Assembly (NCBI GenBank): GCA_903828665.1
Contig: CAIKMZ010000152.1
Location: 1-43,277 of the forward strand
Direction: 5' to 3'
DNA length: 43,277 bases
Source of the DNA: an uncultured beta proteobacterium
Lineage (GTDB): Bacteria > Pseudomonadota > Gammaproteobacteria > Burkholderiales > Burkholderiaceae_C
Shown: piece by piece, positions 26,627 to 34,537 of the stretch
Numbering within the stretch: position 1 is the first letter of the stretch
How the letters are laid out: every line of letters starts with the position of its first letter
Notes under the pieces: generated by a model
What the model was told of the DNA's origin: nothing
Databases searched by the model: none
The model's input: the letters and a program-made list of their open reading frames with translations, nothing else
Program-made: the position numbers and the translations under genes

Positions 26627-27078
26627 GCATCCTGTGCGGAGCAGGCAAGGCAAGCGATCCCGCATGGCCGGTCGCCATCGGCATGGCGGCAAAGCTGTCG
26701 AATGTTTCGGCCAAGATGGTGCGCCACTATGAATCGATGGGTCTGCTCTCTTCCGTAGCGCGTACCGATAGCGGCTACCGGCAGTACGGTGAAGCGGATG
26801 TGCGCACGCTGCAGTTCATCAAGCGTTGCCGCACACTGGGCTTTTCAATGATCGAGATTGCCGAGCTGGTGGATCTCTGGCACAACCGCAAGCGCACCAG
26901 CGCCAGCGTCAAGCGCATCGCCCAGAAGCATGTGGATGACTTGTCGCAGCGCATTGAAGCGATGCAGGCCATGCAGCGTACGCTGGCGTCCCTGCTGGCG
27001 CATTGCCATGGCGACGAGCGACCCGACTGCCCCATCCTGGACGATCTGGCAGGCAATGGCTGCTGCGCCGGGGCCTGA
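26623..27078 (+). CDS. cueR: MerR-family copper-responsive regulator (CueR/HmrR type)
   Basis: A 151-residue MerR-type activator. The winged helix begins at IGMAAKLSNVSAKMVRHYESMGLL (about residues 19-42), followed by the wing RTDSGYRQYGEADVRTLQFIKRCRTLGFSMIEI and the dimer helix. The metal loop CHGDERPDC has two Cys separated by seven residues, as in CueR (Cys112/Cys120), and a CC pair ends the protein. Cu(I), Ag(I) or Au(I) is the expected inducer. The start overlaps copZ, and the first 18 residues (MSILCGAGKASDPAWPVA) are an unusual leader not seen in typical CueR. Confidence 0.92.
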   Translation: MSILCGAGKASDPAWPVAIGMAAKLSNVSAKMVRHYESMGLLSSVARTDSGYRQYGEADVRTLQFIKRCRTLGFSMIEIAELVDLWHNRKRTSASVKRIAQKHVDDLSQRIEAMQAMQRTLASLLAHCHGDERPDCPILDDLAGNGCCAGA

Positions 27079-27109
27079 TTTTGATATCAACATTTCTTAG
27101 GAGCTTCCC

Positions 27110-27307
27110 ATGAAATCAAATGTCGGCGGCATCGACCGCATTCTTCGCATCGTCGTCGGCTTGGTGCTGATTGGCCTGGCCGCAACCGGAACGGTTGGCT
27201 GGTGGGGTTGGCTCGGTATTGTGCTGTTGGCCACCGGTGCCATTGGCTGGTGCCCGCCCTACGCCATCTTTGGCTGGAACACCTGTGCCACGAAGAAGCC
27301 GGGTTGA
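27110..27307 (+). CDS. DUF2892 small membrane protein
   Basis: A 65-residue protein of the DUF2892 (YgaP-like inner membrane) type. MKSNVGGIDRILRIVVGLVLIG starts the first membrane segment; a second hydrophobic segment (WWGWLGIVLLATGAIGW) is followed by CPPYAIFGWNTC, with two Cys. Its function is unknown; the family often sits beside metal or sulfur genes. It follows cueR by 31 bases with a GGAGC ribosome site and is probably part of the copper operon. Confidence 0.88.
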   Translation: MKSNVGGIDRILRIVVGLVLIGLAATGTVGWWGWLGIVLLATGAIGWCPPYAIFGWNTCATKKPG

Positions 27308-27461
27308 TCGAGCGGTGTTCGTGCGGTCGCCGGGCCTTGATGGCCTCGTGCAACTTTACACGCCGGTCATCAAGCCTCACGCCCCAGATACAGCGCGAGC
27401 GCAACATTCGTCTCAAGCTGAGGCCGACGGCGAGCTTCAGACCATTCCAAAGGAAGCTCTT

Positions 27462-28016
27462 ATGAAATCGATTTTCAAACCCGCATTGCTTGCTGGCTTG
27501 CTGGCCTGTTCAAGCTTGGCCGTTCTTGCGCAAACTCCCGGTGCCGGACCTGTCGGACCCATGATGGGCGCGGGCGGACCGATGATGCATGAAGGCATGA
27601 TGCACCACAGCATGGGAAGAATGGATCCTGCCAGGATGCAGGCGATGGCGGACCGGCGTCATGCGCAACTGAAGGAAAAACTCAAGCTCACGCCAGCCCA
27701 GGAAGGCGCGTGGACAACCTTCACGGCGGCCGTCAAAGTGCCGGTCGAGTTGATGGCAAAGCGTCCCGATTTTGCCGAATTGGCCAAGCTGCCAACGCCG
27801 GAGCGCATTGACAAAATGCAGGCTTTGCACGCCCAGCATGCAGCCGAGATGAATGCGGTGATGGAAAAACGTGGCGCGGCCACGAAGGCTTTTTATGCGG
27901 TGCTGACGCCCGACCAACAAAAGGTCTTTGACGCCAGTACGCTGCCGCGCCACGGCTTTGCCGGTCGTCCGGGCGGTCCGCGTGATGGCAAAGGGCCAGT
28001 CCAGCCACAGAAGTAA
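27462..28016 (+). CDS. Periplasmic Spy/CpxP-like protein (LTXXQ), Met/His-rich
   Basis: A 184-residue exported protein. The signal peptide is MKSIFKPALLAGLLACSSLA with likely cleavage after VLAQ. The mature N terminus is very rich in Met and His (PMMGAGGPMMHEGMMHHSMG, about residues 36-55), which suggests Cu binding. Two LTXXQ motifs (LTPAQEGAW and LTPDQQKVF) mark the Spy/CpxP helical fold, which in E. coli acts as a periplasmic chaperone or stress sensor. It lies 154 bases after the DUF2892 gene with AAAGGAAG as ribosome site. A copper role is inferred from composition and neighbours. Confidence 0.88.
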   Translation: MKSIFKPALLAGLLACSSLAVLAQTPGAGPVGPMMGAGGPMMHEGMMHHSMGRMDPARMQAMADRRHAQLKEKLKLTPAQEGAWTTFTAAVKVPVELMAKRPDFAELAKLPTPERIDKMQALHAQHAAEMNAVMEKRGAATKAFYAVLTPDQQKVFDASTLPRHGFAGRPGGPRDGKGPVQPQK

Positions 28017-28024
28017 GTCGTGCC

Positions 28025-28057
28025 GCTGTCATCGCGGGCCGGTCCCGCGATGACAGC
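28025..28057. repeat. Perfect 14-bp inverted repeat between convergent genes
   Basis: GCTGTCATCGCGGG (28025-28038), loop CCGGT, CCCGCGATGACAGC (28044-28057), directly after the LTXXQ gene and before the end of the glutaredoxin-like gene. No T run follows on either strand, so it may be a two-way transcript-end stabiliser or a REP-type element rather than a classical terminator. Confidence 0.7.
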
Positions 28058-28067
28058 TCGCTTCGGG

Positions 28068-28433
28068 TCAGGCCATCATCTTCTTCAGTTCGCCGCTGGC
28101 AATCAGCGCGATCAGGTCGTTGGCTCCGCCCACCAACACCCCTTTGACAAACACCATGGGCAGGGTTGGCCAGCCGGTCCACAGTTTGAGGGCGTTGCGC
28201 CGGCGCCAGTTGTTGAAATAGTTCCCGTATTCAAGGTACTGGTAGGCGATGCCTGCGGCGTCGAGCGCCGTGCGGGCCTTTTTCGGGAACGGGTTCATGC
28301 CCATACCAACGACGACCACGGGATGCTTGGCGATGGCGGCTTGCACTTCGCGCACAATGTCCTGCTCATGGTTGGCAATCTTCTCCCGGATCGCGGGATG
28401 AATCTTTGATTCGTCAAGAACGGGACGGGGCAT
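28068..28433 (-). CDS. Glutaredoxin-like protein lacking all cysteines
   Basis: A 121-residue protein with the Grx4/monothiol glutaredoxin fold: the first strand HPVVVVGMGM, an active-site loop MNPFPKKA (residues 46-53), and WPTLPMVFVKGVLVGGANDLIALIASGEL (about residues 88-116), which contains the cis-Pro and the GG turn. In Grx4 the loop is CGFS and the late motif GGCD; here these are NPFP and GGAN. There is no Cys in the whole protein, so it cannot do thiol chemistry or bind an FeS cluster in the usual way. A binding or structural role is possible. Convergent with the copper operon. Confidence 0.85.
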   Translation of the reverse strand: MPRPVLDESKIHPAIREKIANHEQDIVREVQAAIAKHPVVVVGMGMNPFPKKARTALDAAGIAYQYLEYGNYFNNWRRRNALKLWTGWPTLPMVFVKGVLVGGANDLIALIASGELKKMMA

Positions 28434-28565
28434 GACAGTCTCCTTGAATGCTCGGAAGCTTGATTATGCGGTGCCTGCCGGCTCGCGATGGCGTGCGGCC
28501 GTGGTTTGTTGAGCGCGGGACGGGGTCAACCATGGGTTCGGACCCGTCCTACACTTGCAATGCTT

Positions 28566-29408
28566 ATGTCAAAAAATTCAATTCCACGCGATTGCGAAAC
28601 TGTCGCCCGCGCATTTCCGGTGATACGCAGTGTGGCCGTGACCCGACCACTGCACTGGCTGGCGCTGGGGTGGCAGGACCTCATGCATTGTGGCTGGATC
28701 AGCCTGGCACATGGCCTGGTCCTGTCCCTTGCGGGCGCCACTATCGTTGCGGTCTTCTATCAGCGGTTCTGGTTGCTCGCGGGCGCCCTTTCCGGTTTTC
28801 TGCTCGTGGCGCCGGTGCTGGCGACCAGCCTGTACGCGTTGAGCCGCGCGCGTGAGCGCGGGGAAGAAACCGATCTTCGAGTGGTGCTCAGGACCTGGTT
28901 GAACTGGCAGCACAATCACTTCAACAAGTGGAGTAACGACTACTGGTGTCTGGTGCAATTTGGCGCCTTGCTGGCACTCGCAGGGACAGGCTGGGTACTG
29001 ACTTCAGCTGCCCTGATTACCTTGCTGGCGCCGGGACCGGTCCTGAATCCGATCGATTTCGCACAACATGTTGTGCTGGCCAGGCATGGGTTTTTGTTTG
29101 AACTGTGGCTGGCAGTGGGGGGCGTGCTGGCGGCCCCTATTTTCGCCTCGTCGGTGATTGCCATTCCGTTGCTGCTCGATCGCCGCTTGAGCCTGTTGCA
29201 GGCGGTGATTTCGAGCTGGAAGGTGGTTCTGACCAATCCGGTGCCGATGGCTTTCTGGGCGGCCCTCATCATGGCATTCACCTTGCTGGGGATGGGAACA
29301 TTCATGCTGGGGCTGGTTGTCGTGGTGCCCGTTCTGGGGCACGCAAGCTGGCACGCCTATCGTGATCTGGTGGATGCTTCTGCTCTGCCGGAACGGGAAC
29401 TGCCTTGA
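28566..29408 (+). CDS. DUF2189 integral membrane protein
   Basis: A 280-residue inner-membrane protein of the DUF2189 family, which I recognise by the overall pattern (N-terminal RSVAVTRPLHWLALGWQDL, then several hydrophobic segments). About six membrane segments are visible, with the last block WAALIMAFTLLGMGTFMLGLVVVVPVLGHASWHAYRDLV. The function is unknown; homologues often lie near respiratory genes. ATG 28566 (MSKNS) or the ATG two codons earlier (28560) is the start; neither has a clear ribosome site. The stop overlaps the next gene by one base (TGATG). Confidence 0.8.
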   Translation: MSKNSIPRDCETVARAFPVIRSVAVTRPLHWLALGWQDLMHCGWISLAHGLVLSLAGATIVAVFYQRFWLLAGALSGFLLVAPVLATSLYALSRARERGEETDLRVVLRTWLNWQHNHFNKWSNDYWCLVQFGALLALAGTGWVLTSAALITLLAPGPVLNPIDFAQHVVLARHGFLFELWLAVGGVLAAPIFASSVIAIPLLLDRRLSLLQAVISSWKVVLTNPVPMAFWAALIMAFTLLGMGTFMLGLVVVVPVLGHASWHAYRDLVDASALPERELP

Positions 29409-29620
29409 TGTTCGGTTATTCCGAAAGTCAAGTCGCCGCCTTCGGCCTGACGTTCGGCGTTGGTGCTTTCATGCTTTACATGCTGTTCATCATCGGTCAT
29501 CTGGCATGGGAGTCCAAGGCTGGAAAGTTCGGCACCTTTGTCATCTTCCTGGGCCTGGCCTTCGGCATGACCGGCTTCGTCGCGAAATACCTGATTCAGT
29601 GGGCGATCGGTATCAAGTGA
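29408..29620 (+). CDS. DUF2788 small membrane protein
   Basis: A 70-residue protein with two membrane segments (FGLTFGVGAFMLYMLFIIGHLAW and FGTFVIFLGLAFGMTGFVAKYLI) joined by a short ESKAGK loop. The pattern fits DUF2788, of unknown function. It is translationally coupled to the DUF2189 gene and its end overlaps the end of the convergent Pat gene by eight bases. Confidence 0.82.
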   Translation: MFGYSESQVAAFGLTFGVGAFMLYMLFIIGHLAWESKAGKFGTFVIFLGLAFGMTGFVAKYLIQWAIGIK

Positions 29621-32084
29621 GCTCAAGCACGATGTCTTTCGTGTCAACTTCATGGTTTCTCTGCGGGTCGTCCTGGAAGCCCAATTCAGTGGCCAGCTTG
29701 AGCATGCGCTCGTTCTCAACCAGCACCGTGGCCACCAATCGCGCCGTGCCTTGCGCGCGCAGGTAGGCAATCAGCTTGCGCATCAACAGCAGCCCAAGAC
29801 CGCCGCCCTTGAGATCAGATCGCACGATGACACCGAACTCGGCGGCGACATTGTCAGGATCCGTCATGGCGCGCACCACACCCAGTGTTTGCGGCTGAGA
29901 GCCGGGTGTGCTGGCCAGGGCGATGAAAACCATCTCCCGCGCGTAGTCGATCTGCACCAGGCGCGCCAGTTCGCTGCGTTCCATGCTGCGACGGCTGTAG
30001 AACACGCGCATGCGGATATCCTGTGCTTCCAGATGCTGCAGGAACTCCATGTGCAGCGCCTCGTCCTCGGGTCGGATCGGTCGCAAAAGCAGCGTCTGCC
30101 CGCGCCATTGAACGGTTTCCTCCAGGTGTGCCGGATAGGGGCGAATCGCAAAATTTCTGGCCCCGCCGAGGGCGGCAGGATCGAGCTCGATGCGCATGTT
30201 CAGCGCCAGGGCGCCCTCGAAATTGACGACCAGGGGGTTGATTTCAAGCTCGGATATCTCGGGCACTTCCGCCAGCAACTGCGATACCGCGACCAGCACA
30301 CCATGCAGCGCCGCTTCGTTCACGGCCGGCGTGCTGCCCCAGCCGGGCAGCAGGCGCGATACCCGGGTGCGTGACACCAGCGCCTTTGCCAGCGGCACAT
30401 TCAGCGGGGGCAAGGCGACCGCCCGGTCTGCCATGATTTCCTCGGACCGGCCGCCCTGGCCAAACAGGATGACCGGGCCAAACACGCTGTCGATCCTGCT
30501 GCCAACCATCAACTCCTGTGCATGTCGGCGCTCTGCGGCAGGGTCGGTTCGGGTGTCGGCATGTTGCGCCGGCAGCACCGGAATGCCGCAGGCCTCAAGC
30601 ACCGTGCGCGCTTCGGGCAGGCTCAGCACGCAGTGGCCATCGGCCAGCGCGCTGCGCACGATTGCGCGAATCGACGCGGTGTCGGGCCGATGCTCGCCCA
30701 GCAGTGCGGGTGGGGCCTCGGTCAATTCGGCCTGATTGTGCCGGTACCGCGTCAACATGGAAAAGGCGCGTATGGCCTGTTCGGGCGTGTCGAAGTTGGC
30801 GATGTCCTGATCCTGAAAGGTTTGGCGCGCCTGCGCCGCAGACTGGTCGCCAAGCCAGCACGCCAGCACCCGTGGCGGGGCGCCCGGTTCATGCCGCGCC
30901 AGGGGCGCCAAGGCGTGGGCAATTTCGGCGCCGGGCACTGCGGCCGAGGGCGCGTGGATGAACAACACGGCACCGCTGTCCGGCGCCTGCTGCAGCAAGC
31001 GCAGTGCCTGTTCGTAGCGCGCCACCGGCGCATCACCCAAGATGTTGATCGGGTTGCTGCGCTGGCAGCCCGATGGCAGCACGGCATCGAGTTCCTGCCG
31101 GGTCGCCGTGCCGAGTTCCGACAAATTGACGCCGGCATAGGCCGCCGCCTCGGCGGCGATGACAGCGGCACCGCCGTCATTGGTGAGGACCGTTATCGAG
31201 TTGTCCGTGTTGGTACGAAAACGTGACAGCGTCTGTGCCGCCAGAAACAATTCCTGCAGGGTATTGACCCGCAACATGCCGGCCCGGCTGATGGCGGCCT
31301 CGATCACCCGGTCCGATGCCGTTAATGCGCCGCTGTGCGTCGCCTCGACGAGCTCGCCCGGCAGCACGCGTCCGGTTTTCACAATGACCACTGGTTTGTT
31401 GCGCGCTGCTGCGCGCGCCGCGGACATGAACTTGCGCGGCGACAGGATCGTTTCGGCATACAACAGGATCGCCCGTGTCTTGGGGTCACTGGCCAGGTAG
31501 TCCAGCATGTCGCCAAAGTCCACATCGACCTGCTCGCCCAGAGAAACACAATGTGAAAACCCGATGCCGCGGCCCTTCGCCCAGTCCAGCATCGCTGTCA
31601 TCAGTCCGGCGGACTGCGAAACGAAGGCCAGTTCCCCCGGAATTGCATCAATGGGCGAAGCGCTGGCATCGATGCCATGGTGCGGCGCCAGCAAGCCAAT
31701 GCAACGGGGCCCCAGCAGCCGGAGCAAACCGCCGCGCGCCGCCTTGAGCATCGCTTGTTTCTGTGCCGGCTCCATGTCGGGCGTCATCACCACCGCCGCG
31801 CGCGTGCCGTGGCTGGCCAGTTCCGCAACAAGACGCGGCACAGTTGGCGGCGGTGTGCAGATCACGGCCAGCGCCGGTGCGCAAGGCAGATCGGAGGCAC
31901 GCGCCACCACGGCGTGTGCGCCCAGTTCGCGGTACTTGGGATTGACGGCGTACAGTTTGCCGGCGTAACTGCCACTGGCAAGTTTGTTCCAGACCGTATT
32001 GCCGATGCTGCCGATGCGCGGCGATGCGCCGATTACAGCGATGGAGTCCGGGTCAAACAGGGCGTCGAGGTTGCGGATGCTCAC
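29613..32084 (-). CDS. Pat-type protein acetyltransferase with acyl-CoA synthetase (ADP-forming)-like region
   Basis: An 823-residue multidomain protein. Order: CoA-binding Rossmann domain (residues about 5-130; SIAVIGASPRIGSIGNTV), succinyl-CoA-ligase-like domains (about 150-450; the phospho-His type EATHSGALTASD with His250), an ATP-grasp region (about 470-640) and a C-terminal GNAT domain (about 660-823; acetyl-CoA loop KGGGLGLLLMRKL). Homologues (E. coli PatZ, Salmonella Pat, about 886 residues) acetylate acetyl-CoA synthetase and other enzymes on Lys. In this copy the front part of ATP-grasp is missing: GIPVLPAQHADTRTDP runs directly into AQELMVG, losing the expected VVLK...HKSDVGGV block of about 75 residues. 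The frame is otherwise intact. Confidence 0.88.
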   Translation of the reverse strand: MSIRNLDALFDPDSIAVIGASPRIGSIGNTVWNKLASGSYAGKLYAVNPKYRELGAHAVVARASDLPCAPALAVICTPPPTVPRLVAELASHGTRAAVVMTPDMEPAQKQAMLKAARGGLLRLLGPRCIGLLAPHHGIDASASPIDAIPGELAFVSQSAGLMTAMLDWAKGRGIGFSHCVSLGEQVDVDFGDMLDYLASDPKTRAILLYAETILSPRKFMSAARAAARNKPVVIVKTGRVLPGELVEATHSGALTASDRVIEAAISRAGMLRVNTLQELFLAAQTLSRFRTNTDNSITVLTNDGGAAVIAAEAAAYAGVNLSELGTATRQELDAVLPSGCQRSNPINILGDAPVARYEQALRLLQQAPDSGAVLFIHAPSAAVPGAEIAHALAPLARHEPGAPPRVLACWLGDQSAAQARQTFQDQDIANFDTPEQAIRAFSMLTRYRHNQAELTEAPPALLGEHRPDTASIRAIVRSALADGHCVLSLPEARTVLEACGIPVLPAQHADTRTDPAAERRHAQELMVGSRIDSVFGPVILFGQGGRSEEIMADRAVALPPLNVPLAKALVSRTRVSRLLPGWGSTPAVNEAALHGVLVAVSQLLAEVPEISELEINPLVVNFEGALALNMRIELDPAALGGARNFAIRPYPAHLEETVQWRGQTLLLRPIRPEDEALHMEFLQHLEAQDIRMRVFYSRRSMERSELARLVQIDYAREMVFIALASTPGSQPQTLGVVRAMTDPDNVAAEFGVIVRSDLKGGGLGLLLMRKLIAYLRAQGTARLVATVLVENERMLKLATELGFQDDPQRNHEVDTKDIVLELT

Positions 32085-32104
32085 AGTTCAACCCCGCTCG
32101 TGCT

Positions 32105-32683
32105 TCAACCCAGTGGACTGATGCCGATCAGCATCCCGTGCAGCCAGAAGGCAAAAACGACCCAGCCAGCCAGCCCGACGAATACCGTCACACCAGTGGA
32201 GCCGGCCCGGCCACGCGGGTAGCGCGTGCCGGCGGCGCGGTCGCGGCGCCGGGCGGAAGCGTAGTCCGCGATGGCCCACAGCAGGAAGGAGCCAAACAGG
32301 ATCACATGCGCGAGATTGCCGTTGGCCAGCAGGTGTGCCAGCGCCCATACCTTGACGGCCAGCACCATCGGGTGATGAAGGCGCGCCTTGATGCCATTGC
32401 CCGGTACATAGGCGGCTGCCAACAGGACGAAGGAGGCAAGCGTCAATAGCGCCGCCACGTGACGCATGGCAACGGGCGGGTTCCATAGTTGCACCGGTTG
32501 CTGGCGCGCCATGCCAAAGCCCCAGACCACCAGGACCAGGCCGATCAGCGATACCAGGGCGTAGGCGCCTTTCCAGGTCAACTCGCCGTAACGAGCCCGA
32601 ACCCGCGACCGCCAGTCATCGGCCACGATGCGCACCGAGTGCGCAGCCAGAAAAACAAGCAAACCGAGAAGCAGAAATTTCAT
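32105..32683 (-). CDS. NnrU family membrane protein
   Basis: A 192-residue inner-membrane protein. The start MKFLLLGLLVFLAAHSVRIVA, the following YALVSLIGLVLVVWGFGMAR, and HPMVLAVKVWALAHLLANGNLAHVILFGSFLLWAIADY are NnrU features; six segments can be seen. NnrU was first linked to nitric oxide/nitrite reduction, but no denitrification gene lies in the window. ATG 32683 follows AAGGTG; the reading frame is open further upstream but that part is not membrane-like. It may follow the Pat gene's promoter region independently: it starts leftward from the same divergent region as the CBS gene. Confidence 0.9.
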   Translation of the reverse strand: MKFLLLGLLVFLAAHSVRIVADDWRSRVRARYGELTWKGAYALVSLIGLVLVVWGFGMARQQPVQLWNPPVAMRHVAALLTLASFVLLAAAYVPGNGIKARLHHPMVLAVKVWALAHLLANGNLAHVILFGSFLLWAIADYASARRRDRAAGTRYPRGRAGSTGVTVFVGLAGWVVFAFWLHGMLIGISPLG

Positions 32684-32901
32684 AGACACCTTTTTGCAAT
32701 CATGCGCCCGGCAGTTGGAAATCTTGCGTGCTGGGCAAGGTTCAACCGAAAACTCTTCGCTACTATAGCCGGTCGGTGATTTGCTGTGGTCCTCGCGCGG
32801 GTCCGATGTGAAATGGCAGACTTTGACGGCGCGCATTGCGTTGCAGAAAAGTTTGTTTACACTGCATCGTCGGCGCAGCCATAACTACAGGAGATGCTTT
32901 T

Positions 32902-33330
32902 ATGAAGCCCATTCAGGAATTGTTGAAAAAACATAATTCAACGGTCTTCCAGGTCAGCCCTTCGACCACGGTTTTTGAGGCGCTGCGTCTGCTGGCCGAG
33001 TATGGCGTGGGCGCCATGACGGTGATGGATCAGGGCAAGCTGGTGGGGGTTGTTTCCGAACGCGATTACACGCGCAAAGTGGCGCTGCAAGGCAAGAGCT
33101 CAAAGGAAACCACCGTCGCCGAGATCATGACGCGCACTGTTGTCACCGTCACCCCCGGCACGGGAACACTTGACTGCATGTCGCTGATGAGCCAGAAGAA
33201 GATCCGCCACCTGCCGGTGGTGGACGGGGCAAAGGTTCTGGGCATGATTTCGATCCGCGACCTGATGGACGACATCATCGCCGAGCATGAGCAGACCATC
33301 TCGCAGCTGACGAATTACATCAAGACCTAG
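32902..33330 (+). CDS. CBS-pair domain protein
   Basis: A 142-residue protein made of two CBS domains: residues about 14-62 (TVFQVSPSTTVFEALRLLAEYGVGAMTVMD...LVGVVSERDYTRKV) and about 75-125 (MTRTVVTVTPGTGTLDCMSLMSQKKIRHLPVVD..VLGMISIRDLMDDII). Such Bateman modules bind adenosine ligands (AMP, ATP, SAM) and act as energy sensors. It has no attached effector domain, so the partner is unknown. AGGAGA lies eight bases before the ATG. Divergent from NnrU. Confidence 0.92.
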   Translation: MKPIQELLKKHNSTVFQVSPSTTVFEALRLLAEYGVGAMTVMDQGKLVGVVSERDYTRKVALQGKSSKETTVAEIMTRTVVTVTPGTGTLDCMSLMSQKKIRHLPVVDGAKVLGMISIRDLMDDIIAEHEQTISQLTNYIKT

Positions 33331-33370
33331 TTCGACGCTGCGCTTGTCCGACTGCTCCGAGAAGCGCGCC

Positions 33371-33754
33371 ATGGCTGTGTTCAACAAAGTCGTCCTGTTC
33401 ACCGATACCGACGGCCGAGCCCGGTTTCGCGAAGAGCCGCTGGCGCTGGACCAGGGTTCGCCGCAGTCGATGCTGTCGGACTTGTTTGCATCCGGCGGCT
33501 ACCAGCTGCGCACCAGTCCGGTCGGCTTTCGCAGCCAGTTTCATTGTTCCGGCTACACCCAGTGGGTCTTCATTCTGCAGGGGCAGATGGAGATTGGCCT
33601 GCATTATGGCGTCTCGCGCATCTTCAAACCAGGTGAGCATTTCTACTCGGCTGATCTGCTGCCGCCGGGGCAGACTTTTGACCCGGCGATCCACGGGCAC
33701 TGGAGTCGCCAGGTCGGCCCCGATGCGCTGGTCACGCTGTTCGTGCGCGGCTGA
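33371..33754 (+). CDS. Cupin-fold protein
   Basis: A 127-residue single-domain protein. The cupin core appears as GFRSQFHCSGYTQWVFILQGQMEIGLHYG...RIFKPGEHFYSADLLPPG (about residues 52-100), matching the two cupin motifs in outline. The metal-binding His pattern is incomplete (one His in motif 1, His in GEHF of motif 2), so the active state is not certain. It lies 40 bases after the CBS gene on the same strand. Function unknown. Confidence 0.75.
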   Translation: MAVFNKVVLFTDTDGRARFREEPLALDQGSPQSMLSDLFASGGYQLRTSPVGFRSQFHCSGYTQWVFILQGQMEIGLHYGVSRIFKPGEHFYSADLLPPGQTFDPAIHGHWSRQVGPDALVTLFVRG

Positions 33755-33792
33755 GGGCGCGCCGCGCCGCGCGCGGATGGTATGGTGAGCGC

Positions 33793-34500
33793 ATGAAAAC
33801 ACAAATTGATCACCTGGTGGTCGTGGCCAGGACGCTGGAACTCGGCGTGCAGTGGTGCGAAGCGAAGATGGGCATCACGCCCGGCCCCGGCGGGGAACAC
33901 GCGCTTTATGGCACCCACAACCGGCTCTTCAAGATCGCCACACCGGCCTTTCCGATGGCCTATCTGGAAATCATCGCAATCAACCCGGGTGCGGCGCGCG
34001 CGGCCCAGGCGCCGCAGCGTCGCTGGTTTGACATGGATGATGCGGCGCTGCAGGCCGCCGTCGCCGATGCGCCGCGGCTGGTCAGCTTTGTCGTCAATAC
34101 GACCGACATCCAGGCGGCGCGCAGCGCCCTTACGGCGCAGGGCATTGATCGCGGGCCGGTGCTGCAGGCCAGCCGTCATACCCGGCGCGGCCTGTTGTCG
34201 TGGCAGATCACGGTGCGCGCGGACGGTCAGCGCCTGTTCAATGGCGCGCTGCCAACCCTAATCCAGTGGGGCAAGGCCGATGACGCCGAGCCGATGCGCC
34301 TGCACCCGCGCAACAGCCTGCCGCGTTCCGGTGTCACGCTGCAGGGCATTGCGGTCACGCACCCGACTGCTGGCAAACTGCAGGCGGCGTATGAAGTGAT
34401 CGGACTCACCGGCATTGCGCTGGAGAACGGCCCGGCCAACATCTGCGCTACCCTGCACACACCCAAAGGTGTTGTCAAGCTCGACAGTGGCGGGATCTGA
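33793..34500 (+). CDS. Glyoxalase-like domain protein (VOC superfamily)
   Basis: A 235-residue protein with the Glyoxalase_3-type (PF13468) pattern: KTQIDHLVVVARTLELGVQWCEAKMGITPGPGGEHALYGTHNRLF at the N terminus and AYLEIIAINP, then a second half with GVTLQGIAVTHPTAGKLQAAYEVIGLTG. The VOC fold places a divalent metal between two paired beta units; here His7 and Glu60-type residues could serve. The substrate is unknown. It follows the cupin gene by 38 bases. Confidence 0.82.
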   Translation: MKTQIDHLVVVARTLELGVQWCEAKMGITPGPGGEHALYGTHNRLFKIATPAFPMAYLEIIAINPGAARAAQAPQRRWFDMDDAALQAAVADAPRLVSFVVNTTDIQAARSALTAQGIDRGPVLQASRHTRRGLLSWQITVRADGQRLFNGALPTLIQWGKADDAEPMRLHPRNSLPRSGVTLQGIAVTHPTAGKLQAAYEVIGLTGIALENGPANICATLHTPKGVVKLDSGGI

Positions 34501-34537
34501 AGGAATTTCTTTTCGATATTTACCTGTTCCGGGAATC

